Shown: positions 37,240 through 46,582, counted from the first letter of the stretch. The stretch is 64,000 nt of DNA from Roseovarius aestuarii (GCA_027214255.1 JAPWHL010000002.1:186001-250000), one strand, 5' to 3'. A program made the numbers and translations. The notes: generated by a model not told the origin, from the letters alone.

Positions 37240-38193
37240 ATGAGGGATATGGCGACGCAGGCGGCCAACACGGGCAAATTTCAGGACCCGGCAAAAACCG
37301 CCAAGGGCGAGCCCCGAGCAACTGTGCCCCTGAGCAATCCCCAAACTCTGTGGTTCAACACCGGAACCTTGTGCAACATCACCTGCGCCAACTGTTACAT
37401 AGAAAGCTCGCCTCAGAATGACCGTTTGGTGTATTTGAACGCCGATGACGTGTCGGACTATCTGGACCAGATCACCCAGCGCGGCTGGCCCATCACCGAA
37501 ATCGCCTTTACCGGCGGCGAACCGTTCATGAACCCCGCGATGTGCGACATGGCCCACGTCGCGCTGGAGCGGGGATATCAGGTTCTGATCCTGACCAACG
37601 CGATGCGCCCGATGATGCGCAAGTCCGTGCAAGCTGGGTTGGTCGACTTGGTGGCCGAATATGGCGCGGCTTTGACCTTTCGGATATCGGTCGATCACTG
37701 GTCGCCCGACTTGCATGACAAGGAACGTGGCACGGGCGCTTTTCAACGCACAATCGAGGGCATGCAATGGCTGAGTAGCATCGGCGCACGGCTTGCCGTT
37801 GCCGGGCGGACCGTATGGAATGAATCCGAGGCCGAGGGGCGCGCAGGATATGGCAGGCTCTACACCCGATACGGGTTTGATATCGACGCATCCGACCCGG
37901 CCATGACTGTTTTGTTTCCCGAAATGGACGAATCCGTCGACGTTCCCGAAATCACCACCGCCTGCTGGGATATTCTGGGGACCTCGCCGGATGCCGTCAT
38001 GTGTTCGTCGTCCCGTATGGTGGTCAAGCGTAAGGGCGCCGAAAAACCCGCTGTACTGGCCTGCACATTGCTGCCTTACGCGCCCGAGTTCGAACTGGGC
38101 ACCACGCTGGCCGAGGCCGAGCGAGACGTATCATTAAACCATCCCCATTGCGCAAAATTTTGCGTCTTGGGTGGAGCGACCTGCTCGGCATGA
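37240..38193 (+). CDS. Orphan radical SAM protein with SPASM-like cysteine tail
   Basis: 317 residues. The radical SAM 4Fe-4S motif CxxxCxxC is at Cys45/49/52 (CNITCANCY), followed by FTGGEPFMNP (SAM-binding GGE). The C-terminal part has Cys255, Cys275, Cys304, Cys308 and Cys315, arranged as CX19C then HCAKFC...TC, with FELGTTL between: a SPASM/twitch-like auxiliary cluster site. SPASM enzymes often act on peptides, but no precursor peptide is adjacent. AAGGAAGG before the ATG at 37240 sets the start over the long frame from 37045. Substrate unknown. Confidence 0.8.
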   Translation: MRDMATQAANTGKFQDPAKTAKGEPRATVPLSNPQTLWFNTGTLCNITCANCYIESSPQNDRLVYLNADDVSDYLDQITQRGWPITEIAFTGGEPFMNPAMCDMAHVALERGYQVLILTNAMRPMMRKSVQAGLVDLVAEYGAALTFRISVDHWSPDLHDKERGTGAFQRTIEGMQWLSSIGARLAVAGRTVWNESEAEGRAGYGRLYTRYGFDIDASDPAMTVLFPEMDESVDVPEITTACWDILGTSPDAVMCSSSRMVVKRKGAEKPAVLACTLLPYAPEFELGTTLAEAERDVSLNHPHCAKFCVLGGATCSA

Positions 38194-38228
38194 TGTCTTG
38201 AACGCGCGGGTGACGGGGCTCTGCCCCA

Positions 38229-38254
38229 CGTCGAATTTGTGAACAAATTCGACG
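38229..38254. repeat. Perfect 11-bp inverted repeat (extragenic element / terminator)
   Basis: CGTCGAATTTG (38229-38239), loop TGAA, CAAATTCGACG (38244-38254). It is followed by a GGGATATTTATACGCCAGAAG stretch of the dispersed extragenic type. It may end the radical SAM transcript, though no T-run follows. Confidence 0.6.
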
Positions 38255-38347
38255 CTCCCCGGGATATTTATACGCCAGAAGATGTCATAGATTGAACCTG
38301 TCAGGCAGCGGATAATCAAGTCCGATGCCGCTTCAAACAGGTGCGCC

Positions 38348-39496
38348 ATGCCCATACATTTTGAAACGTCCGAATTCACCGCTCGCCAAGAAAAGGCCTC
38401 CCGCGCGGTACGTGAGGCGGGGCTGGACGGGATTATCCTGTTCGCGCCCGAAAGCCATCTGTGGCTAACAGGTTATGATACATTTGGGTTCGCCATGTTT
38501 CAGGCGATGGTCCTGAGCGCGAGCGGGGATCTGCACCTGTTGACCCGCCTGCCCGATTTACGTCAGGCGCGCCACACCTCAACCCTTGATGACGATCACA
38601 TCCACATATGGCCCGAATATGAGGGCAGCGACCCCGGCGTGCATCTGGCCAATCTGTTGAGCGATATGGGACTCAAGGGCAAACGGCTGGGATTTGAATC
38701 AAATACGGCGGGTCTGAGCGATTATAACGGTCAGGTTTTGCGCGCAGCCGTGCCCGGGCTGACGGATCATTCGGATTTGATACGCGCCTTGCGGCGCATT
38801 AAATCCCCGGCCGAGATCGCTATGCACCGTCGTGCCGCCGCCCTGTCGGATGACGCACTGGATGCGGCGTTAAATGCCACGCAGGCCGGGGCGTTTGAGG
38901 GCGACATTCTTGCGGCGATGCAGGGCGCGGTGTTCAAAGGTGGTGGAGACTACGCCGGAAATGAGTTCATTCTGGGTTCTGGCGAGGGGGCATTATTGTG
39001 CCGATACTACTCGGGGCGCAGATATCTGGATGCGAAGGATCAACTGACGTTGGAATGGTCAGGGGCTTATGCGCGGTATCACGCGGCCATGATGCGCACG
39101 GTGGTCATCGGCCGCCCCAACGCCAGTCAAACGCATATGTTCGATACGGCCAAACAGGCCATCGAAGCCTGCGAAGACGCCATCCGCCCCGGTGATCCAA
39201 TGGGCAATGTGTTTGACGCACATGCCCGTGTGTTTGATGCAAACGGGTTAAGCCACGCTCGTTTGCAGGCCTGTGGGTATGGAATGGGCGCGGTCTATAA
39301 CCCGATCTGGGTGGATTTTCCCATGTTCTATCAGGGCAACCCCCTCCCAATGCAGGCCGGTCAGGTGTTTTTCCTGCATATGATCTTGATGGATAGCGAC
39401 GCCGGTCTGGCCATGTCTCTGGGACATTCGGTGCTGGTGACACAGACCGGCGTCGAGCGTCTGTCGCGCAGTCCGTTAGAGATGCTGGTTCGCTAA
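38348..39496 (+). CDS. M24-fold (creatinase/Xaa-Pro peptidase-like) hydrolase lacking the metal site
   Basis: 382 residues: an N-terminal creatinase-N domain (GLDGIILFAPESHLWLTGYDTFG) and a pita-bread domain. All five canonical metal ligands are replaced: LEWSGAYARYHAAMMRT stands where D and D are expected, ACGYGMG in place of the His loop, FFLHMIL and SLGHSV in place of the two Glu. This pattern fits creatinase-like, metal-free C-N hydrolases such as ectoine hydrolase DoeA rather than dipeptidases. Substrate unresolved; no ectoine genes are nearby. Confidence 0.78.
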   Translation: MPIHFETSEFTARQEKASRAVREAGLDGIILFAPESHLWLTGYDTFGFAMFQAMVLSASGDLHLLTRLPDLRQARHTSTLDDDHIHIWPEYEGSDPGVHLANLLSDMGLKGKRLGFESNTAGLSDYNGQVLRAAVPGLTDHSDLIRALRRIKSPAEIAMHRRAAALSDDALDAALNATQAGAFEGDILAAMQGAVFKGGGDYAGNEFILGSGEGALLCRYYSGRRYLDAKDQLTLEWSGAYARYHAAMMRTVVIGRPNASQTHMFDTAKQAIEACEDAIRPGDPMGNVFDAHARVFDANGLSHARLQACGYGMGAVYNPIWVDFPMFYQGNPLPMQAGQVFFLHMILMDSDAGLAMSLGHSVLVTQTGVERLSRSPLEMLVR

Positions 39497-39557
39497 CGGA
39501 CTGCACAGGGGCCTGACGGGCCGAATCGCGGTTGGAGCGCTTTTGTTTCGTCGCAGC

Positions 39558-39911
39558 TTAAGTGCGCACGACGAAATGCTTTAGAACGTCTTCCTTGATC
39601 TCCCATGTGCCGACAAAATCCGCCTCGACCACGAATACATCGTCGGGGCCTACTTCAAAGGGCTCGCCCCCGTCTGGCGTGATGGTGATGCGTCCCTTAA
39701 TCATGTGGACATATTCCCAAGTACTGTAGGTCGCGTGGTAAACGCCCGGTGTCGCCGCCCACCAGCCAGCCACCAACGTTCCGTCTTGGGAACTGTACTC
39801 GACCCAAGTTTTCATTGACGGATTGCCTGCGACCTTTTTCCAACCGTCCAGATCGTCGGTTGACGGATCCGCCGTACAGGCCGGAATTTTTGCAAATGTT
39901 GGATGCGCCAT
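39558..39911 (-). CDS. Cupin-domain protein (Cupin_3/DUF861 type)
   Basis: 117-residue single cupin. WWAATPGVYHATYSTWEYVHMIKGRITITPDGGEPFEVGPDDVFVVEADFVGTWE follows the (S)-ureidoglycine/EutQ-like DUF861 pattern; the usual metal His residues are only partly present. Function unknown. It is divergent from the M48 gene. Confidence 0.78.
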   Translation of the reverse strand: MAHPTFAKIPACTADPSTDDLDGWKKVAGNPSMKTWVEYSSQDGTLVAGWWAATPGVYHATYSTWEYVHMIKGRITITPDGGEPFEVGPDDVFVVEADFVGTWEIKEDVLKHFVVRT

Positions 39912-40054
39912 GAGATATCTCCTGATGACAAACTATGATGTGATCATCACCTTAGCTGCATTCGCCTGTCTGGCTATTGAAATTTCCCCTCAGAAATGGC
40001 GATCAGAACCACAGGAGGCTTGCTGCCTGCAGAAGACGGGACCATATATTCCCT

Positions 40055-40735
40055 ATGATCAAATTCACACCGATCCTTCTGGCCGTCGCCTATGCCATCG
40101 TCATGTATCGTTTTTCGGTATGGCGCACCGCGCGTGAATTGAACGACCGCTCGAGCGAGCTGGCCGATCCACGCCTGAAGTCGCTGACAGACAGGTTGGC
40201 CGCCGCATTGGACCTGCCCCGTATCCGTGTGCATATCTACGAGATTGACCCCGTCAACGGGTTGGCCGCACCGGATGGGCGGATCTTTATCACCCGCGGT
40301 TTCTATCGCAAGTTCCAGTCCGGCGAGGTATCGGCCGAGGAATTGATCAGCGTTATCGCGCATGAATTGGGGCATGTTGCGTTGGGGCATTCACGTCGCC
40401 GCATGATTGATTTCTCGGGGCAAAACGCGTTGCGCACGGCGCTTGCGATGGTGCTGTCGCGATTTGTGCCCGGCCTTGGCGCATGGATTGCGGGCGCGTT
40501 GACCTCGCTGTTGGCCGCACGCCTGTCACGCGGGGATGAGTATGAGGCCGACGCTTATGCCTCGGCCCTGCTGATCAAGGCCGGGATCGGCACGGGGCCA
40601 CAAAAGTCGCTGTTCACAAAGCTGGAGCACCTGACGCAGTCGCGCGCGGGCTCGGCACCGGCATGGTTGATGAGCCACCCAAAGACGCAGGAGCGGATCG
40701 CCGCAATCGAAAGTAATGAGGCCAAATGGCAATAG
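40055..40735 (+). CDS. M48-family zinc metalloprotease
   Basis: 226 residues. An N-terminal membrane helix (IKFTPILLAVAYAIVMYRF) is followed by a zinc protease domain with HELGH at about residue 106 (VIAHELGHVALGH) and downstream Glu in RGDEYEADAYA; PIRVH and FITRGF are HtpX/BepA-like. The active site could face either side. The start at 40055 is chosen because the extension from 39977 is not protein-like. Substrate unknown. Confidence 0.85.
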   Translation: MIKFTPILLAVAYAIVMYRFSVWRTARELNDRSSELADPRLKSLTDRLAAALDLPRIRVHIYEIDPVNGLAAPDGRIFITRGFYRKFQSGEVSAEELISVIAHELGHVALGHSRRRMIDFSGQNALRTALAMVLSRFVPGLGAWIAGALTSLLAARLSRGDEYEADAYASALLIKAGIGTGPQKSLFTKLEHLTQSRAGSAPAWLMSHPKTQERIAAIESNEAKWQ

Positions 40736-40754
40736 CCGCGCTGTAAGCTGCGCT

Positions 40755-41309
40755 TTAGCGCAGCGCGTCTTGGGCCAATGCCTTGCCAAGACGGGGCAGG
40801 CGCGCTTTTTTCATCAAGGCGCGCATCTGCCAGTCCTCGCCGCTCAGGCGCCGGGCTTCGGCCAGAACAGACCCGCCAACCTCGGCCATCATCTCGGGCT
40901 GGGCCGCATGAATGCCAAGAAGGAACGCGTCCGGGTCCGCACGCCCCAGCCCTTCTTCGGCCAGCACATTACGGGGAAAATCACGCGCATTCATTGTGAC
41001 GATAACGTCGGCCGAACCTGCAATGGCCGCAGCCAGAACATGGGTGTCTGCGGGATCGGGTAACCACAGGCGCGCCTCAAGCCCCGAGGCCCATGTGACC
41101 TGCGCTTTGGGCCATTCCAGCGCCAACATGGCCGCCTCGCCTGCGGCCTGCGCCACGCCTGCCGGGCCCAATTTGATCGCAGCACGCTGCCATTCTTCGA
41201 TGATACGTGCAGACCACAGCGGCGTGAACGCCCCGCCCCGTGCTGCGCCCAACAACATCTGCCGCATCACTGTGGGATAGATCACGCAGGTGTCCAGCAG
41301 TGCCTTCAT
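40755..41309 (-). CDS. PIN-domain ribonuclease, coupled to rRNA methyltransferase
   Basis: 184-residue PIN-fold protein. Acidic metal ligands appear as Asp6 (ALLDTCVIYP), Glu38/39 (IIEEW), Asp85/Asp88 (LPDPADTHVLAAA) and Asp101. A C-terminal extension of about 55 residues goes beyond a typical VapC. No VapB-type antitoxin lies next to it. Its ATG overlaps the stop of the RlmI-like gene (ATGA), so the methyltransferase is its only coupled partner. It could be an RNase toxin or an RNA-processing enzyme. Confidence 0.78.
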   Translation of the reverse strand: MKALLDTCVIYPTVMRQMLLGAARGGAFTPLWSARIIEEWQRAAIKLGPAGVAQAAGEAAMLALEWPKAQVTWASGLEARLWLPDPADTHVLAAAIAGSADVIVTMNARDFPRNVLAEEGLGRADPDAFLLGIHAAQPEMMAEVGGSVLAEARRLSGEDWQMRALMKKARLPRLGKALAQDALR

Positions 41310-42514
41310 AGCCGGAAAAACAGCGCCTTGAGATAACCGGATTCAGCCAGATGCGTGTGCATGGGGTGATCCGCGCCCGCATATCCGGTGTGGATCAGCT
41401 GTGCATCACGTCCGGCACGCCCCAGACCGCGCAAGCAGGCCTTGCGAAAATCGGTCAGATCCGCTGCATGGCTACACGAACACAGTCCCAGATACCCGCC
41501 CGGCGCAACCAACGGAGCCGCCAGTCGCGCAACGCGCTCGTAGGCGCGCAGCCCGGCGTCCAATGCCTTTTTCGACGGGGCAAAGGCCGGTGGATCGCAG
41601 ATAACAACATCAAACTGCGTGCCCGCCTCCCCCAAGACGGTAAGCGCATCAAACGCATCCCCCTTGCGGGTTTCAAAGCGATCCGACACACCCATCGCCT
41701 CGGCCCCACCGCGCGCCAATGCCAGCGCCGGCTCGGACCCATCGACCGCCGTCGCATGTCCGGCCCCCGCCGCCAGAGCAGCCAACGAAAATCCGCCGAC
41801 ATGGCTGAACACGTCCAAAACACGTGGTTTGGTGCCCATTCCCGCAACCAGACGACCGGCAAACGCATGGTTGGGCCGCTGATCGTAATACAGTCCGGTT
41901 TTCTGACCACCTGTAAGATCGGCCATATAGGTCGCGCCATTCATCGGCACAGGCACAGGCACATCCGGAGCGGTCCCCAGAACTGTTGTGCTGACATCAT
42001 CCAGCCCCTCCAGCCCCCGCGCACGCCCGGACGCATTCTTCAAAACGGTCGATATCCCGGCCACCTCGGCAAGGGCCGCGGCCAGATCATGCAGCATGGC
42101 ATCGGCCCAAGCCGCGTTGGGCTGGATCACGCACACATCGCCAAAGCGGTCGATGACAACGCCGGGCATACCATCCGCCTCGGCGTGGATCAGACGGTAA
42201 AATGGCGCATCAAACAGCGTTTCACGCAATTCCAGCGCGCGCTTGATACGCGCGGCCAGCCATGCTTGGTCGACGGGCACGTTCAGATCGCGTTCAAGAA
42301 CGCGCGCCATAATGCGGGAATTGGGGTTAACCGCCACCTGCGCCAGCGGCTTGCGCTCGGCGTCTTCCAGCATGGCGATGGTGCCGGGGGCCAGCGCCTT
42401 GGTTCGGCGGTCGGTCACAAGCTCATTGTCGAAAATCCACGGCACGCCACGTTGGACACCCCGAGGTGAGATTTTCGGTTTCAGGCGGATTACGGGCAAA
42501 AGGGACTGCGTCAT
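41306..42514 (-). CDS. RlmI-like class I SAM-dependent rRNA methyltransferase
   Basis: 402 residues. An N-terminal PUA-like domain (VIRLKPKISPRGVQRGVPWIFDNELV) is followed by a middle region and a Rossmann methyltransferase with VLDVFSHVGGFSLAALAAGA (SAM motif I) and the catalytic-type FDVVICDPPAFAPSKK. E. coli RlmI makes m5C1962 in 23S rRNA, but the usual catalytic cysteine pattern is not verified here. Translationally coupled to the PIN gene. Confidence 0.85.
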   Translation of the reverse strand: MTQSLLPVIRLKPKISPRGVQRGVPWIFDNELVTDRRTKALAPGTIAMLEDAERKPLAQVAVNPNSRIMARVLERDLNVPVDQAWLAARIKRALELRETLFDAPFYRLIHAEADGMPGVVIDRFGDVCVIQPNAAWADAMLHDLAAALAEVAGISTVLKNASGRARGLEGLDDVSTTVLGTAPDVPVPVPMNGATYMADLTGGQKTGLYYDQRPNHAFAGRLVAGMGTKPRVLDVFSHVGGFSLAALAAGAGHATAVDGSEPALALARGGAEAMGVSDRFETRKGDAFDALTVLGEAGTQFDVVICDPPAFAPSKKALDAGLRAYERVARLAAPLVAPGGYLGLCSCSHAADLTDFRKACLRGLGRAGRDAQLIHTGYAGADHPMHTHLAESGYLKALFFRL

Positions 42515-42574
42515 GCAGTCCCCTTAAGGTGTTTTCGGTTCTGCCGAAAGATCAAAGCGAACAGATTGCGCGCT

Positions 42575-43216
42575 TTAGTTCATAACGCCCATCAGGCCCA
42601 GCTGGGCGGCCTGATAGCTGCCCGGTTCTGTCATTTCTTGGCGGATCACATTGGCGAGATGCTTGGTTATGCGCACTTTTTGCGTTTCACCACGCTGTTC
42701 TGCGACAACGGCCATGCTGCCACCATACGCCTTGAAATTCGCAACGATTTCACGTGGCTCGCTAAGAGCCATCCCCGTGGCCGGATCGCGCAGCGTCATC
42801 ACAAAGGTTAACGCATGCACGCCGCCCGTCGTATAGCGCGCCTTTTGGGTCAACGCATGAAAGCGTTTGACTTCGATATCCAGCTCGACGGGCACGCCCG
42901 TGTCCATTCCAGCAGTGCCTTTCGCCATGGCATCGGCAACGATGGCCTGCACCTGTGCATAGCGATCTCCCAGAGGGTCTTCACGCCAAACGATGTCGCC
43001 ACCGGGGTAATACCGGTTCTTTTCAGACACTTTCAACGTGCGAGGCACGTCGACCTTGATCGACTGCACATTCAGGGCAAGAGACATTGGTTGCTGGCTT
43101 GTTTGCAGCGGAGCATTTCGAGTTGCCGTGTCATTAGGCGTCCCCGCACACCCCGAAATTCCCAAGGCCAAAACAAGTGCGGTTGTCAGTTTCAGTGGTG
43201 TTGCGATCAAAGTCAT
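42575..43216 (-). CDS. Conserved periplasmic lipoprotein, function unknown
   Basis: 213 residues. A signal peptide with lipobox LGISGC is at about residues 13-23. The mature part has a VQSIKVDVPRTLKVSEKNRYYPGGDIVWREDPLGDRYAQV motif and later RFHALTQKARYTTGG and MTLRDPATG, suggesting a strand-rich lipoprotein. GGAGGA before the ATG at 43216 sets the start. No known family is recognised with certainty. Confidence 0.75.
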   Translation of the reverse strand: MTLIATPLKLTTALVLALGISGCAGTPNDTATRNAPLQTSQQPMSLALNVQSIKVDVPRTLKVSEKNRYYPGGDIVWREDPLGDRYAQVQAIVADAMAKGTAGMDTGVPVELDIEVKRFHALTQKARYTTGGVHALTFVMTLRDPATGMALSEPREIVANFKAYGGSMAVVAEQRGETQKVRITKHLANVIRQEMTEPGSYQAAQLGLMGVMN

Positions 43217-43388
43217 ACTGTCCTCCGGGGGCCTTTGCCCTGTGTATCCGGCGGGTTTGACCCCGAAATGCGGCGCAATTCTGGCAAATACAGCAAGATT
43301 ACGTGACGCCACTCGACCTGTGGCACGAATGCATCGCCCTGCAACGCGGCAGACCGGCCATGGTCAAACGAGTGCAGGCAACGCCAGA

Positions 43389-43718
43389 TTATTCAGAAAA
43401 GGGCGCGCGCGGGCGCGATTTCCACCCACCTCGGCGGCGCGGGCGCACGGGGGCCTGTTGTGCATCGCGTAATACGTTGGTCATGGGGTGATCCGGGTTT
43501 GCAGCCTCGTAACGGTCCAGAAAATGGGACACGGCAACCAGAGTGTCCTGCCCGTCGCGCAGCGACAACGCCCAATCCAAAAAGACAGAACGACATTCCT
43601 CGATGTTGATCCCGTCGATGCGATAGGCCTGATGGATCAGTCCTTTGTGGTCCAACGGGTCACTGAATTTGTTTTCGTCATCCATGCCGGTCACGTTAGT
43701 AGCACTACCATCTGTCAT
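43389..43718 (-). CDS. Hypothetical protein coupled to glnE
   Basis: 109 residues. The core DPLDHKGLIHQAYRIDGINIEECRSVFLDWALSL..DGQDTLVAVSHFLDRYEAANPDHPMTNVL looks helical and acidic; the tail is Arg/Pro-rich. GGAGAAG precedes an ATG overlapping the glnE stop by 4 bp. No family recognised; it may act with GlnE in nitrogen control, based only on position. Confidence 0.72.
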   Translation of the reverse strand: MTDGSATNVTGMDDENKFSDPLDHKGLIHQAYRIDGINIEECRSVFLDWALSLRDGQDTLVAVSHFLDRYEAANPDHPMTNVLRDAQQAPVRPRRRGGWKSRPRAPFSE

Positions 43719-46582
43719 GTCGCTTCTCCGTTTGCGGAACCCGTTTGGCTAGGTGCCCGCGTCAACGCGTCTTCGATAATCTTGACCGCTGCGCCCGTGG
43801 CCGCGTCCAAGGCGGCATGCAGGGCAGAAATATCCGGTTGCCCTGTTTCACGCAGCACAAAGGCCCGTGCCCCTGCGCCCAAGGTTTCGCTGTTCAGCCC
43901 CTTATCCCCAGACAACAATCGCGCAGCCATTTGCAACGACCAACAAAGCGAAAATGCCTGCCCCAACGCGCGGCTGGCTGCGTCATCCCACCACCCGATT
44001 GCGACACCGGCACTTAAACCCGACGTGGTCGAGCGACGGCTGCGCCCGGCCATCAAGGTGGCGGCCTGCGCCATAAGTTCGATTTGTTGCAAACGCCCCG
44101 GCCCCAATTTGGCGTCCAACGGCCCGGTTGAGGGTTTTGCAGCCGCCAGCCGCGCGTGCATCTGAGAAACTTCGGTCAGAACCCGCGCCGGTGTGGCCGG
44201 GTCCGCCGCGATACGGGCCAACAGATCGCTGCGGAACGTCTCGACCTTGGCCGCCAGCCCCGGATCTCCGGTGATCACCCGCGCGCGCGTCATCGCCAGA
44301 TGTTCCCACACCCAGGCCTTGTCGCGCTGATAGGCCGTAAAGGCTGCCAAAGGCGTAGCCACCGGCCCTTGATTGCCCGAAGGGCGCAGCCGCATGTCCA
44401 CCTCGTAAAGACGCCCCCCCGCCATAGGCGCGCTAAGTGCGGTGATCATGGCCTGCGTCAAACGCGCATAATACGTACGCGCAGCCAAGGGGCGACGCCC
44501 GTCAGACATTTCAACGCCATCTGCATCATAGATCACGATCAGATCCAGATCCGATGTCGCACTGAGTGCTGCAGCCCCTATCGACCCCATCCCAACCAGA
44601 ACCGCACCACGCCCCGGTGGCGGCCCGTGTTTTTGCGCAAATTCCTCCACGACCAGCGGCCAGAGCGCGGTCACAATCGCTTCGGCCAGATCCGCATAGT
44701 GGCGAGCCGAACTGCGTGCATCGACCAACCCGCGCAAGTGATGCACCCCGATACGGAAATGCCATTCCCGCCGCCAGCCACGCGCGCTGTCCAACCGGCG
44801 CTCATAATCGGACTCGCCCTTCAACCGGGCCGCCAAAGCCGCCGTCAAAGCCGCGCGCCCCGGCCAAGGCGCAAAAAAATCACCGGCAATGACCGCGTCA
44901 AATACAGCCGCGTTTCGCGACAGGTAGGTCGCAAGCTCAGGCGCGGTGCCAACAATATCCACCAACAGGTCAATCAGCTGGGGATTGGCCTCGAACAGCG
45001 AAAACACCTGTACCCCGGCGGGCAAGCCAGACAGGAACCCGTCAAACGCCACCAATGCCTCGTCCGGATGCGAAGTGCGCGCCAATCGGGTCAGCAATTC
45101 GGGCCGCAAGCGGCGAAATATCTCCCCTGCACGGGTTGACCGCAGAGCGGCGTATGTCGGCCACCGTGCGATGATCGACGCGTCCAGTTCCGATGTGGCG
45201 TCACTGCCGTCCTCGGGGCATGCATCCCCCGCAGGCTCCTGACCTGACCCGTCCTCGTCAGGATTGAAAAATCGCTCGATAACGTCATCCACCGCGATCA
45301 ATCGGGCGCTTAGTTCGTCCATCAAATCCGCAGTGTCTCGCCCCATAAAGGCAGCCAGACGATCAAATTCATCGGCCGTGGTCGGCAATGTATGGGTTTG
45401 GGCATCGCGCAACATTTGCAGCCGGTGCTCGACCTCGCGGTGAAAACGGTAGTGATCCGTCAGATCCGTCGCGACGCTTTCGGGCACCCAGCCTTTTTGG
45501 GCCAGCATCGCAAGCCCCTCTATCGTGCCGCGTAGTCGCAGATCAGGATCGCGCCCGCCCGCGATAATCTGGCGGGTCTGGGTGAAAAACTCGATCTCGC
45601 GAATGCCACCACGCCCCAGCTTCATGTTGTGGCCCATCAAGTCCAGGCTTTCACCGCTCCCGGTCAGACCTTTATGTTCACGGATGCGCAGACGCATGTT
45701 ATGCGCATCTTCAATGGCGGCAAAATCCAGATGCTTGCGCCAGACGAAAGGCGTCAAAACCTTCAGGAACTTCTCGCCCGCAGCAATATCTCCTGCCGCT
45801 GCGCGTGCCTTGACGTATGCCGCGCGTTCCCATGTTCGCCCCAAGCTTTCATAATAAGCCTCGGCACCTGCCATGGCCATGCAGACGGGTGTAACACCCG
45901 GATCAGGGCGCAGGCGCAAATCGGTGCGAAACACATATCCTTCGGCAGTATTTTCACTAAGCGTGGCAGCCATACGCCGGGTCGCACGCACGAACGAGGC
46001 GCGCGCCTCATGATAATCGTCCTTGTCGAAACGGGTTTCGTCGAACAGGCAAATCAGGTCGATATCCGAGCTGTAATTCAGCTCACCCGCGCCCATCTTG
46101 CCCATCGCCAGCACAACCATGCCCCCGGCCTGTCGCAGCGTATCCTCGCCCTGCCCCGGCAGCTTGGCACGCCGGATTTCCGAACCGATAGCGTGGCGCA
46201 GGGCAACTTCGCAGGCAAGATCGGCAAAATCGGTCAACGCCTGCGTGACCTGCTCCAAGGGCCAGACACCGGCCAGATCGGCCAGCCCGGTCAACAATGC
46301 CACGCGCCGCTTGCCCCGCCGCAACGCCGAGGCGGGATCGCCGTCGGTCGCACGCTGGTCCTGAAACTCCTGAGCGAGTGCCGCCTCGGGATCATTCAGC
46401 GCGGAGGTGAGCCACTCCGCCTCTTTCTCCATTAACAAGCGCAAATATGGGCTGCACCCAGCCGCCCCCGCAAGCAAATCGGCCACCGCGCCGCCTAGGT
46501 CCGGAAACAAGGCACGCGCCTCGGCCCCTCGATCAGGGGAAAATGCGCGGGGCAAGCGGGTGATACGGTTGGCAAAATTCAT
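43715..46582 (-). CDS. glnE: Bifunctional glutamine synthetase adenylyltransferase/adenylyl-removing enzyme
   Basis: Adds and removes AMP on glutamine synthetase. 955 residues, like E. coli GlnE (946). Both nucleotidyltransferase domains are visible: AGELNYSSDIDLICLFDE in the N-terminal deadenylylase half, and AALSATSDLDLIVIYDADG in the adenylylase half, separated by helical regulatory domains. The frame is open to 46771, but sequence like GlnE starts at the ATG at 46582 (MNFANRITRLPRAFSP). Ribosome site weak. Confidence 0.95.
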   Translation of the reverse strand: MNFANRITRLPRAFSPDRGAEARALFPDLGGAVADLLAGAAGCSPYLRLLMEKEAEWLTSALNDPEAALAQEFQDQRATDGDPASALRRGKRRVALLTGLADLAGVWPLEQVTQALTDFADLACEVALRHAIGSEIRRAKLPGQGEDTLRQAGGMVVLAMGKMGAGELNYSSDIDLICLFDETRFDKDDYHEARASFVRATRRMAATLSENTAEGYVFRTDLRLRPDPGVTPVCMAMAGAEAYYESLGRTWERAAYVKARAAAGDIAAGEKFLKVLTPFVWRKHLDFAAIEDAHNMRLRIREHKGLTGSGESLDLMGHNMKLGRGGIREIEFFTQTRQIIAGGRDPDLRLRGTIEGLAMLAQKGWVPESVATDLTDHYRFHREVEHRLQMLRDAQTHTLPTTADEFDRLAAFMGRDTADLMDELSARLIAVDDVIERFFNPDEDGSGQEPAGDACPEDGSDATSELDASIIARWPTYAALRSTRAGEIFRRLRPELLTRLARTSHPDEALVAFDGFLSGLPAGVQVFSLFEANPQLIDLLVDIVGTAPELATYLSRNAAVFDAVIAGDFFAPWPGRAALTAALAARLKGESDYERRLDSARGWRREWHFRIGVHHLRGLVDARSSARHYADLAEAIVTALWPLVVEEFAQKHGPPPGRGAVLVGMGSIGAAALSATSDLDLIVIYDADGVEMSDGRRPLAARTYYARLTQAMITALSAPMAGGRLYEVDMRLRPSGNQGPVATPLAAFTAYQRDKAWVWEHLAMTRARVITGDPGLAAKVETFRSDLLARIAADPATPARVLTEVSQMHARLAAAKPSTGPLDAKLGPGRLQQIELMAQAATLMAGRSRRSTTSGLSAGVAIGWWDDAASRALGQAFSLCWSLQMAARLLSGDKGLNSETLGAGARAFVLRETGQPDISALHAALDAATGAAVKIIEDALTRAPSQTGSANGEAT

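Noticed and set aside
40055..41309. Toxin-antitoxin pair of the M48 protease and the PIN protein
   Set aside because: The genes are convergent, and the M48 protein has a membrane helix and HEXXH; nothing suggests an antitoxin.
41351..42469. 372-codon plus-strand frame
   Set aside because: Antisense to the RlmI-like methyltransferase, which has clear SAM motifs.
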